DNA of 64,000 nucleotides from Porites lobata (GCA_942486035.1 CALNXK010000134.1:195001-259000), one strand, 5' to 3'; numbered from the stretch's first letter, positions 52,301 through 61,300 are shown. A program made the numbers and translations. Notes: generated from the sequence alone by a model not told the origin.

Positions 52301-55300
52301 TTTATTAGCAGTCAAAATAAAGTGTACCTGATTTTTTGATCAACTCTAAGCAGCCTCTGGGAGTGCAAGGCACAATGCAGTCATTAAGCTCTCCTCTGGA
52401 CAACTTCCCAGCATTTACATCATGGAGCCTGAAATAATAATTAAAGGAAATAAATTCAACTTCAAATTCACTGACAAATTCAACTGAAAAATATTGCCTT
52501 GACCATTAGCCTTTTTCTCTTACTATGCCTAACCCCTTTGCCCTGGATGCTTTTGCTGAAAAGTGCTGTTTGAAGCAGGTCAAGCTGTTTTCTGGTTACC
52601 AACTAGCCAAAACAAAGTAAAACTAACATACCGTACTCAAAATAGACATTTATTTACATGTAACTCAAAGCTGGCAAATACTTACCCATCCACATCTTTT
52701 TCTGGAGCCACAGCATTTGTACATATCCCAGGATCAATTGGCTCAGAGGAATCAGGTGGAAGTTGTACAATTATGCCATGAATTAATGGATCCTTGTTTA
52801 GCTCATCCACAGCTTTCAAAACCTAACACACATAGAGAGATAACCGTCAAGACATGTAATAGTGCATTACATACACATGTACATGTCCTACAGCCGTTTA
52901 ATCTTAGCCAATTTTTTTATAATCAGACATTATCAATGATCAATTCTAAATTCACCAATATTTACTAACACTAGGTCACTTTACTCTGTCCACTTCCAAA
53001 ACATCCAAATAACTGCTCGACTCAAAAGCCACTTAAGGTGGAGGACATGGGGTTTGATAATGCTGATTGCATTAGCTTTGCTTTTTAACAGTAAATCATG
53101 GGCAGGGCTTCTGATATTTCGCGCCGTCGCGGACCCGCGAAATTCAGGCATTTCCACGAAATCCCGCGAAATTCCCCAAAAAACGCGAAATACCGCGAAA
53201 TCCGCAAGAAATATTTCCAAATACATGTTGGCAAAACATATTTAATACTTATCTTGGCTATTAGACCTTTTCTATTCACCCCAAATGTCCAAATTTATCT
53301 TGAAACTTCATCACTGCAACAAGTAAACAACGTCCCAACACTAACAGGCGTTCTTAGATGAACGTTGCGAAAAACTGGGCACTAACCACAATGTAAACAA
53401 CTTTAGCATTCGCTCATTTCTCGAGCAAACTGTTGTTGAAGGAGCAAATGATTATCCCTGTTAAAAAAACGTTACACAACGCTGGTCATATCGACGCAAA
53501 ATTGATGGTTTTTAGCGAAATTTGCCAAAAAAAAACCAGCGAAATCGGCTGTTTTTTACTGATTGTTTCTTGGCGAAGTTTCCCCGTGAAATCGGCCGAT
53601 TTTTCTATGAATTTGCCCCTGAAAATCCTTCGAAATTTGACCTTTTCCGCTAAAATGCTGCGAAATCGGTCGATTTTCCTGCGAATTTTGACTTTTCTCC
53701 CGCGAAATCGGCGGATTTTTCCGCGAATTTTGACTTTTTCCTGCGAAAATCCGACGAAATCGGCCAATTTTTCCGCAAGTTTTGACTTTTTTCCCGCGAA
53801 AACGGCCGATTTTTCCGCGAATTTGCCCCTGAAAATCCCGCAAAATTTTGCATTTTTTTCCGCAAAATATCAGAAGCCCTGCATGGGCCAGAGACAATGT
53901 GAACAAATGTCAGAACATGTACAGTCAGTTTGCTCTTTACTTTTCTGGATAGTTCTCAGAATGTCCAACTATTCCCATCTTGCCCAGATTCTCCCAATTT
54001 TCCTTAAAAATCCCAAATCCAGACCAACATGCTATGGTATAGGAGAAATCTCAATTTTGACATTCGCTCTGACATTTTCAAATGAATTATTCCGACTTAT
54101 ATGATACTAATACAAGAACACCTAACAGAGTGTACTTAACTGAAACTGTGAAAAAGTAGGTTGAGTTTGATCGTCCAGGTGAACGTAGTCCGGAATAGGA
54201 CTATTGTTGTTGACAGTGACTGACGTTTCGACAACCTGTGCAGTAGTCATCTTCAGAGTCAAAGTGAGTATTGCACGTATATTACACCCTTACAATGTAC
54301 ATGTTGCACACAAACCAATAACCACTTTACGGCGACTGCTTACTAATGTCAAGGACAAAGACAAACCGGAGGACAGACAGGGAGCAGTATACAAGATCAA
54401 ATGTTGCAACTGCCAGGCTTCTTACATTGCTGAAACCGGCAGAAACCTAAGCACGTGACTTACCGAACGCAAACGAGCGATGAAGAATGGTGACGTCAAC
54501 AATCACATTGCTGAGCACCATTTGAAGACGAAACATCAAATTGACTGGGACTCTGCGACATGTATAACGTATTCTACAGACTACTATCAACGTTTTACTT
54601 TAGAAAGGTGGTTTAATAACTTAGAACAAACGCCACTGAATCGTAGCCAACAGTTACCAGCACCGTACAAACGACTTATTGATGAGATCAAGCAAAACTA
54701 ACTACAAGAGAATGACAATTTGACTAACAATAGACGACTGTTTAACTGTGACCATAGATGGATCGAAACGCACCAATTACTGATTACGAGTCTTCATAGC
54801 CAATAACATCATGGCTTAACTGACAGACGACCAATAACATAGCAACATAATTGACCAATCAGAGCAACAACCAGAGTATAATACCACTCAACTTTCACTC
54901 TGAAGATGACTACCGCACAGGTTGGCGAAACGTCAGTCACTGTCAACAACAACAGTCCTATTCAGGACTACGTTCATCCGGACGATCAAACTCAACCTAC
55001 TTTTAACTGAAACTGATACCCAGAACAATACACAACACATGTAATAGAGTGCTTGTACATGAAGTCACGCAAATAAAAAGAAGCTTAAAAATGACAATTA
55101 ATTTAGCGAACATTGTAGACGAAAATTATCCTCTCAAAAGACTAAAGAAATAGCATCTGGGTTAAGTGGATATCACTTCTGCTTAAAATAAAATGAGTTA
55201 TTGAATTCATTATTTTAATTAGGTTAATTCCTTTGCCTTTTTAAAAGTTTTTCTCTGTTTCATACAGTTTGGTTGTTTCTTTAGGATAAGGGTTCTGTTT

Positions 55301-58300
55301 TCATGCTCACACAATTTCCACGTATAAGATTATGTTAACTATTTTAATATAAAACTAAGAACTATGCACTTACATCTGCTTGTGTGGAAGTGTTTGTGAG
55401 CTTCACATGCCTTGCAAACATACCAATCTGCAGACGAAGTATAATAATAATATTATATATCATAACTACACATACACTTATAATATTCCAGAAACTCAAG
55501 GAAGTATAAACTCCAAGAAAAGAGATTAAATTCCATGAAAGGGGATAAATTAACAGATAATTAGGCAAGCTTGCAAATGCTTTTGGTAATTAATGCCTGT
55601 GTACAATGTGTTGTAAAACATTAATTTTAAAAGTTTACAGATCATAAGGTATATGTACACTGCAAAAATATGGACAGGTTCCAACAGGCATAACGTGTAT
55701 CATTGTACCAATAACTAGTTACAGGGCATGAAAATGCACCTGATACTGGTGTCAATGCCAGTAGTTTAAGCACATAAGCAACCAAATCCTAAAGATCAAT
55801 CACCAACTTGGGCTGGCAAATGGAAGTTTTTATCATGAATACTCAAACCTGGGTTAAAACAAATATATACCATGATGACCACTAAAAGATCTTGTTTGTT
55901 TAAGAACATCAGCAAATGCTTCATGAAGAAACTCTATTACTGTAGGCCACCTTAGTTTTCACGTATTTACAATATACATTTTATAGAATTATGGTCCCAT
56001 GTAGTGTTCCTTTAGCTTACGTTGAGATACAATGAATGTACAATGAATGTTTTTCTTAGTGAATGCTTACCTGCTAGAATCATTTCATAAAAAAATCCTA
56101 ATTTTGGCAGGTCTAGCTCTTAAACTAAAACTAGAGCAAACTATCTTCTATTTCTTTGTTTATATTTGTTTAAATTTACACTTTTAAAATACCTGGAGAC
56201 AAACATTTTGGAATTGGCCAGCGCTTTGAAATATTTAGGAGCTACATGGTTCCTGGGAAAGGTTAATTTCATGCCCAGACTTAATGAAAAATAACAATGG
56301 GCCTTTATTAACCTCTTCAGCTGCCTTCACTTTAGATTTAATGTACACAGTTGAATCACTCCGGTCACCAATCTGGCGAAAAACACATTAAAAAAATATA
56401 TTATTGCAAGACATAAAACATTGTTATATTTCTAGACTTTCACTCAACTGAACAGGGACAGCCATTAGCTGATTCTTGGTCACGTGGCCTTGACTAAAAT
56501 CAAATGTATCCCGATCGTGATACATCAAGCAATGTACCCCGCTCGGGATACATTACAGCACGTGATCAAGCATGGTGGAAAGTGGCGTGACAGAAGGCAG
56601 GAAAAACACTGCCAGTTTTCTTTTTCGTGAATGAACACAACAACATTCACAATAACACAAACATGAAACCTCAAGCTAAAAAGCAACGATTTTCAAAGTT
56701 ATCCCAGAAGAGAAACAGCAGCTAGTGGAGGAAAAAGATGCAGGTAATGTAAGGAAAGTACTTTTTAAACCATTCATTCAGTGGTTTTGAGAATTAAATT
56801 TGTGTTCTTATAAGTACCGAGTCATACTGTTTTGATTCGCTCCTCTTAAGCGTATTCTTTTGTTGCTGTTGAAGTACGTTGGAGTGAAAGTCTAGAAATA
56901 TATAACAAAACACTAGTCTTAATGTTACGTCCCTCAGGAAACCAGTTAGTTTTGTTTTCCCTCGAGTCCTGATGTTTCCCTCGACTTCATCTAGGGAAAC
57001 ATCGGGACTCTTGGGAAAACAAAACTAACTGTTTCCCTCGGGATCTGACATTAAGTGTATATTATTACTCATAAATATGCAATTCTACAAACAAAAATGA
57101 GAAGTGATGACATCACAAAAACTACACTTATAAAACTTTTGGGATTGGTTGGGACATCCAGAAACAGCAAGATGAAAAAAGTTCCCTCTCTGAAAATCAG
57201 CCTATTAGTGCAAATTATAGGAGAGATATAAGCTCCCTTATTCTCGATACCCTATACAAATCCCTTGAATAAGGGCCTCGGTTGTAAACGTTACAACCCA
57301 GGTCTATTTGAGAAGGACTTCATACAGCTTATAGCTTGATCCTTTCATAGTGATAATCTACGTCTACCAACTCAGTGGAAAAGGCTAACTTTTCCCCTGT
57401 AAATGAAAAGTTGACATTAATAACATTAAATAATTCAGTTAAAATAAATTTACCCACTTCAATTATTACATGTACCCGTTGCATATTTTACGCATTTGAT
57501 ACTTCAGGAATCTTAATTTACGACCTTAACTTTATAAGAGCAATACCAACATTGAAAAACAGTATCAATCCATGCACATGTTACCTGAACAATGGCAAGT
57601 CCAGGTTTAAACCCCTCATTTTCAGCTCTGATTGCATCAACATCCTCCTTCAATTTCTGTCGAATCTCACTGTAAAATTCAATTTGTCAGATAATAAGGC
57701 AACTTTCTTTTGTCTTGTCATTTTGCCTTGGTAACTTATTTCTAAAACTATGGCCTGTTTACCCAAAGACAGTTTTCTGGTAACTTTCCTTTTCCACAAA
57801 TGCTTGGAAGGGGACATTGTGTGAAGAGCCCAAAGAATGTTTGTGTGTGTCATGAGAGCAGGGGGGGGAGGTGAGGACAAATGTTTGATGCTAATCCTCA
57901 ATTTGTTTACCTCATATTTTTACCTTTCTAGTGCCATCTCATGATCCACCTTTTTTACCTAGTCTGTGTTTTATACCCAATTCCTAGTTTTTATACTGTG
58001 TTTTATACTCAGTCCCCATTTTATACCAAGTCCGCAGTCGTGCATGTTTTATACCCCCCCCCCCCCCTCACGGTTTTATACCTGTTACAGGGGCATATAT
58101 GTCTCAAAACCTAAAATTCGCCACGCTCAAATACTTTCCAAATGCTGCCTGAGGAATTTCTTGAATACGACAGCCTGATCACCACACTCTTACCCTACGT
58201 GAACTCTTGTATTCGCCCCTTAGACTGCCCTCCTACTGAGGAGGACCATGACTCTGATGATTTTCGCGGGTGGAACAAGCTTTAGATATAGCTTTTCAGA

Positions 58301-58620
58301 AATCACTTTTCAGTGGATAAATTTTAGGGAAACCAATTGCGCTATCTAGAGGATAGTGATTTACACCGCGGATACCGATAGCGCTATCCACCTTTTGAAC
58401 AAATTCATGGCGCCCTCTGAGCTCCACGTGATGAAACCATGCTTGAACACAATAACACTTCATTAAACAGTCGCAAATTGATTGGAAAACTACCAAAGCG
58501 AAATAAAGATGAAACAAATTTAAAGCAAAAAATGCTGTATCCTTGGACTGCTGATACAATCAAGCAAGATGTACTTTACCTCGCAACTTCTTTACCGAGA
58601 AGCAATTGAGCCTCCGCCAT
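15861..58620 (-). CDS. MTHFD1: C1-tetrahydrofolate synthase, cytosolic trifunctional (36 coding exons)
   Basis: This enzyme interconverts the folate one-carbon pools: 5,10-methylene-THF dehydrogenase (NADP), methenyl-THF cyclohydrolase, and ATP-dependent formate-THF ligase, feeding purine, thymidylate and methionine synthesis. Translating 36 exons with GT-AG borders gives 2808 nt, 935 residues plus stop, as in human MTHFD1. It starts MAEAQLLLGKEVASEI with no mitochondrial leader, which argues for the cytosolic form rather than MTHFD1L. Y52, K56, Q100, D125, GRSKIVG (172-178) and the ligase P-loop TPFGEGKS (380-387) fall at the human positions. It ends in the usual GLF-type C-terminus. Introns run from about 200 bp to 5.4 kb and carry most of the window's transposons. 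The least typical donors are those of exons 12 (GTTTCT), 23 and 24 (GTTTGT); the exon 26 donor was chosen among close alternatives. Confidence 0.96.
16120..16349. repeat. Dispersed repeat in MTHFD1 intron 35
   Basis: It contains the near-palindromes GGCTATATGTTATAGCCC and AATTATTCCTCTCGCCC ... CGGGCTCGAGGGATAATT. I recall similar sequence as a frequent cnidarian repeat; this was not verified. The rest of the intron (to 19643) shows no gene. Confidence 0.5.
21230..21793 (+). pseudogene. LINE 3' fragment (reverse-transcriptase C-terminus) in intron 32
   Basis: Frame LYDINRQTAPVSILNQF ... HNYRTRS ... RTDKMYAFFTRIGVQIWNSIP ... IKILKRSSFRKKK is the C-terminal end of a CR1/L2/Jockey-type non-LTR retrotransposon polyprotein. 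A frameshift in the A-run near 21470 moves it to LRSEDDYVEV. AATAAA at 21762 and a (TTG)n tail end the copy. It is 5'-truncated and inactive, and antisense to MTHFD1. Confidence 0.8.
22325..22383. repeat. Inverted repeat CTAGCCTGCGAACA
   Basis: 14-bp perfect arms (22325-22338 and 22370-22383) flank a 31-nt loop in intron 31. Confidence 0.65.
23361..23540. mobile_element. MITE-like element carrying TGACGTCA and GGCGGCCAT motifs
   Basis: The ends TATAGAGTGTTTTCAC and (inverse) TATAGAACGTTTTCAC form a terminal inverted repeat. Inside are the palindrome TGACGTCA and two copies of CGGCGGCCATnTTGGTGTCC. There is no coding capacity. It lies in MTHFD1 intron 30, close to exon 30. Confidence 0.6.
25764..25882. 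mobile_element. Short palindromic MITE (diverged copy), intron 26
   Basis: The ends TTGTGGTTTGACTTTTATCC and GGATAACCTGGAACCACAAC are inverse and related to the cleaner copy at 29770-29907. The centre includes a tandem TACCATACAT. Confidence 0.55.
28560..28703. mobile_element. Fragment related to the 49437-50155 element, intron 22
   Basis: It opens CAGGGGCAGTC and closes TTTTTCGAGCCCTG. Inside, GGGCAAGT ... ACTTGCCC resembles the ACTTGCCC/GGGCAACT core of the larger element. There is no target duplication, so it is a decayed or rearranged copy. It ends 27 bp from the exon 22 donor. Confidence 0.45.
29770..29907. mobile_element. Palindromic MITE, intron 19
   Basis: Arms of about 55 bp are nearly perfect inverse copies (TGTGGTTCAATTTTATCCC and GGGATAAAATTGAACCACA at the ends) around a short centre. 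The whole element would fold as one hairpin. Confidence 0.75.
30454..31465. mobile_element. TA-flanked 1-kb element with 23-bp perfect terminal repeats, intron 18
   Basis: The left end is CAGTATGTGGTCCTTGGTCC followed by GCG; the right end is its exact inverse. TA flanks both ends (30452-30453 and 31466-31467). Two further copies of the GGTCCTTGGTCCGCG core sit inside near 30638 and, inverted, near 31030. I see no transposase. The TA duplication fits a non-autonomous Tc1/mariner/pogo element. Confidence 0.8.
32440..32543 (+). repeat. Possible LINE 3' tail: AATAAA plus (GATT)n
   Basis: AATAAA at about 32520 runs into four GATT units. The same layout ends the two clearer LINE fragments in this window, so this may be a heavily truncated LINE 3' UTR. 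The rest of intron 16 shows only a short open frame at 33032-33253. Confidence 0.35.
34523..34637. repeat. Long hairpin (about 45-bp arms), intron 14
   Basis: GCCTGAGCACTCGGTCATTA ... GAGGAGCGAGG is matched inversely by CCTCGCTCCTCAGCC ... TAATGACCGAGCGCTCAGGC around a short AT-rich loop. Probably a MITE. Confidence 0.75.
34751..35325. mobile_element. TA-flanked pogo/mariner-like MITE, intron 14
   Basis: The left end CAGTGAAACCTGTATTAAGC and right end GCTTAATACAGGTTTTTACTG are inverse, with TA on both sides. AAACCTnnATTAAnCGGACAC recurs several times inside, in direct and inverse orientation. There is no transposase. The truncated copy at 5974 shares the left end. Confidence 0.75.
37557..37891. 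mobile_element. Short inverted-repeat element (TACATGAGCC ends), intron 12
   Basis: AAGGACCTGATTACATGAGCC at the left is matched inversely by GGCTCATGTAAGCCCTT at the right. GCTGGCCCAG-type motifs are shared between the halves. The preceding 37000-37556 is G/T-rich on the plus strand, with no gene seen. Confidence 0.5.
38707..38889. mobile_element. TA-flanked 183-bp MITE, intron 12
   Basis: CAGTGGAACTTGA and TCAAGGTTCCACTG are inverse ends flanked by TA. TTGTTATATCAAGGTT recurs inside. It is a mariner/pogo-like non-autonomous element. The remaining 5.4-kb intron 12 is otherwise unassigned. Confidence 0.75.
44760..44975. repeat. Degenerate tandem repeat, intron 9
   Basis: Three to four diverged units of about 60 bp share CAAGCCATTCAAACAG and GTTTCCAACAA. 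Confidence 0.45.
45145..45545 (-). pseudogene. LINE 3' fragment, intron 9
   Basis: On the minus strand LHMLRDNSKF, stop, LIHAKSKVLHNSFAGIVWNC then LPTQLKSLESYSSFKANLKK resembles the C-terminal region of CR1/L2-type LINE polyproteins. A 3' UTR with AATAAA (minus strand, near 45182) follows, then an (ATGT)n tail seen as (ACAT)n at about 45145-45172. The copy is 5'-truncated. Confidence 0.65.
45950..47700 (+). pseudogene. DIRS/Ngaro-type retroelement relic: gag plus tyrosine recombinase
   Basis: The gag-like part (46150-46740) includes KIRSSQFGNLADCLAQ, EIT then DIITCVEAFTVYSW, AAAARLTDWSPMNLYLYNF and a zinc-knuckle-like CAKCEGQPHVNC. About 250 bp on, IKVFLSAIHFLHIDYSF and LSNYLQLQHLLQEIRQ look like the N-terminal core-binding part of a DIRS-type tyrosine recombinase. 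SDHSFRIGAATTAANPGIPD followed by HLIKIKGHRSSKAYIIY carries the HxxR box and C-terminal Tyr. Frames change repeatedly and stops occur, so it is dead. I find no reverse-transcriptase or RNase H section between the parts. It is opposite in strand to MTHFD1 and inside its intron 9. Ends and terminal repeats were not found. Confidence 0.75.
48387..48781. mobile_element. CAGGG-ended MITE with a very long internal palindrome, intron 8
   Basis: The ends CAGGGCTGTCACTAAG and (inverse) CAGGGATATCACTAAG match. TTTAAG lies beside both ends, offset by one base. From 48437 to 48650 the element folds into a hairpin with arms of about 95 bp carrying few mismatches. It lies 90 bp upstream (gene sense) of no exon and 90 bp downstream of none in coding terms, but its left edge is 90 bp from exon 9 (48244-48297). 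Confidence 0.75.
49437..50155. mobile_element. hAT-like non-autonomous element (CAGGGCTCGACACTAAC ends), intron 7
   Basis: 17-bp perfect terminal inverted repeats are flanked by CAACT on both sides (49432-49436 and 50156-50160). GGAAAGTAA and ACTTTCC motifs recur near both ends. An 82-codon open frame inside (49722-49970) is lysine/glutamate-rich with no domain I know. Confidence 0.75.
50690..52045 (+). pseudogene. LINE reverse-transcriptase relic, intron 6
   Basis: INCGIPQGTVLGPLLFLMYV then NDLPN is the reverse-transcriptase core of a CR1/L2/Jockey-type LINE. The catalytic FADD is changed to LFADGAWWYG. Later pieces include LQEYLHKLEE, VSSKVKWFQHI, SITDMLRELEWDTLEMRRKK and, past an inserted palindrome, TRTHRSHMRLSMEYPKL and DPYVNGILFIQRLYKSL. 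Stops and frame changes make it inactive. A possible 3' end is TAATAAAATGTAGATGTAGA near 52025. Plus strand, antisense to MTHFD1. Confidence 0.8.
51451..51634. mobile_element. Palindromic MITE nested in the LINE relic
   Basis: TTGACTATT and AATAGTCAA bound long inverse arms (CCCCATAATACACTCTGT, CCCCCCAAATTTTGCATAAA and their complements) around an AAATGCTC/GAGCATTT centre. LINE-like coding pieces lie on both sides, so this appears to have inserted into the LINE copy. Confidence 0.65.
53103..53881. mobile_element. CAGGG-ended element with repeated AAATCGGCCGATTT core, intron 4
   Basis: The ends CAGGGCTTCTGATATTT and (inverse) CAGGGCTTCTGATATTT are perfect. CATGGG flanks both sides (53097-53102 and 53882-53887). 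The interior is CpG-containing and self-similar: at least six diverged copies of CGAAATCGGCCGATTTTTCC then GCGAATTT, whose core is itself a 14-bp palindrome. Long open frames on both strands come from this repetition and are not taken as genes. Confidence 0.8.
54149..55002 (+). mobile_element. Penelope-like element remnant, intron 4
   Basis: Inverse arms of about 100 bp (54156-54260 and 54898-55001, starting GTAGGTTGAGTTTGATCGTC) flank a coding piece. A 13-bp duplication TTAACTGAAACTG lies just outside (54136-54148 and 55003-55015), marking the insertion. The frame at 54204-54701 reads VAHKPITTLRRLLTNVKDKD, then GAVYKIKC, SYIAETGRNLST and HHLKTKHQIDWDSA: the end of a Penelope-type polyprotein with its GIY-YIG endonuclease domain. 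One in-frame TGA at 54456-54458 interrupts it. The reverse transcriptase is missing, so the copy is truncated and inactive. Confidence 0.8.
56475..57057. repeat. Two adjacent palindromic repeats, intron 2
   Basis: 56475-56570 has CTTGGTCACGTGG against CACGTGATCAAG, with TGTATCCCGATCG and CGGGATACA inside. 56911-57057 has CTTAATGTTACG, AAACCAGTTAGTTTTGTTTTCCC-like arms and their inverse, ending ACATTAAG. Between them (about 56665-56755) a short lysine/glutamate-rich coding-like stretch occurs with a frameshift. Confidence 0.55.
57965..58085. repeat. Degenerate TTTTATACCnAGTCC repeat and C-run, intron 1
   Basis: About six TTTTATAC units recur at 18-35 bp spacing, with CnAGTCC after several, and a run of about 14 C near 58054. 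Confidence 0.6.
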
Positions 58621-58700
58621 GTTGATCTCTACCGCCAATTGTGTCCCAGAATGCAATGCCAGAAGCACAGAAAACTGGAAAATCAGGATAAGTGGACAAA
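58600..58700 (-). promoter_or_regulatory. Start-codon region of MTHFD1 with YY1-like motif
   Basis: The start context is CAACATGGCGGAGG: A at -3 and G at +4 (strong Kozak), overlapping a YY1-like AANATGGCGG. About 35 bp upstream the plus strand reads TGTCCCAGAATGC, resembling part of the ZNF143/THAP11 motif of housekeeping promoters. No TATA box is evident. The transcription start was not determined. Confidence 0.35.
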
Positions 58701-61300
58701 TTGCGGTTTTTTCATTCTTTGCGGGATTTCGTGGATTTTATGTATGACACGTCATCTTGGCATTAAGGCCGCTTAATATATTTTTTGAAAGTATGTAATG
58801 GGTCAAATCACTACATCAAGACATACACACTGGAAAAGGAAAGTAAAATTCGGACAAATTCACCAACAAAACGACCTATACTGAAAAACGGAAGGTAGCT
58901 CGTTGTTCGTCACATGCCACTCTATTCGGTACGCACAAGAGGAAAAACATACGCTGTACATTTTTTAAAAAAAAAGACTAAGAAAAGTCCCTCGACAAAG
59001 TTTTACTCGGGGAGCTCAAATAAGAGAACGCAGCAGAAATGTGACATATATATTTATATTAAATATATATAATTTTTAGGTTCACAGAGTGCAAAAAGGC
59101 AACTTTAAACGTTCTTTTAGTTTTTCTCGCAATTATGGCTATCCGGCACGCAGCTGAATGTGACACATATCGTGCATTTTTCAGGTTTTCTTAGTGGAAA
59201 AAGTAAACTTTGATCATTCTCTCGTAGTCTAATCGGCAGGTCTTGATCCCCTTGATGTAAAAACCAGTATATGGCTGCTTCAGGTTGTGGACAAGATGAA
59301 TTGGTGAATCTTGTGTTCAGTCGCAGGTTTAACTATCCAAGTGGGCAGGATGAGCCCAACTTTCCCACTCGGATTTCCCGCGTTTGTACCGTAACAAAAA
59401 CTTCTCTTGCCCATAGGCAGATTTTAGCAAGACATCCCAGCGTCAAATGATAGACATTCTCAAGTCCTTCGCCTCTCATCGCTCAGTTTTGCTGCAAAAA
59501 AAAAAACAAAAACAAAAAATCTCCCGCTCGCGCTTCACGCTCGAGAAAAATTTGAGCTCGACTTGTGGACAAGTCTACTTCAAATGATTACGGGAAAGTG
59601 CGCGGATCGGAAAGGACTGAATTCAATTTTCGGTGCTCAATTCACCGCCCTTTGATTTTTACATCTTTCGGCGCTACGTCATCACTGTCGTTACTTTGTC
59701 AGTCTGTTAAACAGGCGAAATAAATCCTTTTATTGACTAAGCTTGTTCAACGAGATGACAAGATATCGTCCTTGCTTTTTTTTCGTTTTTATTGACCGAA
59801 ACGTGTCTCTTGCTTGGTCATCAGTAACGATTATTTTTGACACAACTGGCTCAAAAATAGTAAAAAAAAGCAAGTGCACGTTGTCGCTTATCACAATGAA
59901 GAAAGAGTTACCCTTAAAACTTTTTTTTCGTTACAATGATAAAGTTGCGACAGTATGCTTGTCCATATAAGCTCAAAAACGTAGAGCTAAGCCCTTGAAA
60001 AACTTAACTGCTTTTCACATTTTCTCTAAACGAGCACGGTGATTCTAAATCAGAATCACGACAGAAAAAGTTATAAAACTGACCGACGAGTGGTGGGCAA
60101 AGCAGTGAAAATTTAACAGTCGTACAAGTACAACTCTTTACTATTTTCAACTCTCTGTCTCTATGGCAAGTTTATTTAGAAGATGTCCTTGTTTTCATTT
60201 AACAGAACATGCAAAAACTATTTTCTTGAATACTTCTTCTTCCTTTTTTTTGTCTTTCAGGACCAAATCTATCTTTAACAAAGAACCATATCCAGGGGCC
60301 GGTTTCCCGCCGAAAGTTCCGGTTTTTTAACGTGCTGGAAATCTGTTTTTGCTTACTAAGATAGAGTTTTAAATCAATCTTAGTTCACAACGTGAGAAAA
60401 CTATCAGTTAACAATACAAGGGACAGGTTTATGATCTAGGACGGTGCTCTTACTCCTTAGCTTTTGATTTGCGAAACGACTTGATTTCCGCCTCTAAAAT
60501 TTACCGGGACTCTCAAGAAACGGGTCACAGGATCTAACATCAAAAATGCTAACTTGAATTGCAAGGTTTGTATTGGCCTTATTTAACCTATAGGACGTTT
60601 GTATGTAATATGACCAGACGAAGAATGGCTTCACCAGAACGCCAAACGCCAAACGGCAACCTGGCGTTTGCCTTTTGACGTATAAACGTGGTTCTAAATC
60701 TCTCTATCATCAAAGGGTTTAAACGTCTGAGACGACTATGACAGCTGACTTCCAATACCCTAGCACGCCTTGAGGTAAATTCACAACTCAAAGGGGAGAG
60801 ACATGCCGAAAATAGTGGTTGTTGCCGAAATTATCGCAGTGAGGTAACTTTTCATTAGTAGGATGCCTAAAATGTGGGCAAGGCTGGAAAGGTTTCGCTC
60901 TCTGATTCGCCAGTCTGCCCGTGCACTTATTTGCCAGTAAATCAGTCACCAACATAACCTTAAGACAAAGAAACTTTAACATTATTTGGCACAAAAGGAA
61001 ACTATAATATTACTGTTCAGTGATTATTTCCTAGGTAAAATTTGACCAATTCTGTTTATACGCAGTTTATCTCAAATTTCTTTAAATTTTGAGTTTCTGT
61101 TGAACAACCACGCAAACAGTCAGCAATAAACATTTTCAGCGCGCGCTTTTCGTCATCAATGGTTAGCTTTACGCTACAGACGAATTCCATGACAACTTCA
61201 GTTGCTTTGTTGAAAATTTGAAGGAGCAGTTCGATGCATTAGAAAAGAGCAAAAGTGTAGGCTTTATCACGAGAGAAACGTTTTAAAAGAAATTTTGAAG
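58621..61300. other. Intergenic region between divergent genes
   Basis: This is shared upstream sequence of MTHFD1 (minus) and the disordered-protein gene (plus). I see no gene. A probable short element with CAGGGGCCGGTTTC at 60293 and a roughly inverse end (CGGGTCACAGG) at 60531 lies within it. Purine runs and AT-rich tracts occur near 58970-59080 and 59495-59520. Confidence 0.45.

Larger units (their letters stand above)
41659..58620 (-). other. MTHFD1: MTHFD1 exons 1-12: dehydrogenase/cyclohydrolase domain
   Basis: Coding exons in order: 58580-58620, 57585-57669, 56313-56372, 55374-55427, 52686-52822, 52328-52428, 50353-50405, 49269-49352, 48244-48297, 44245-44302, 43839-43931, 41659-41735. 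They give residues 1-299. Exon 3 holds the catalytic Tyr and Lys (VYIKSKVKAAEE), exon 5 HGIIVQLPPDS and PEKDVDG, exon 7 VVLGRSKIV, and exons 11-12 ITPVPGGVGPMTVAMLM. Exon 9 has two acceptor AGs 5 nt apart; only the upstream one keeps frame. The exon 12 frame runs on past its donor to a stop at about 41590. Confidence 0.95.

Noticed and set aside
53433..54104. 223-codon open frame as a gene
   Set aside because: It lies mostly in the self-similar CAGGG-ended element and runs out into intron sequence. Repetition explains its openness.
15861..58620. MTHFD1L (mitochondrial paralogue) or two separate genes
   Set aside because: There is no mitochondrial leader, the dehydrogenase catalytic residues are intact, and the phases of exons 12 and 13 join cleanly.
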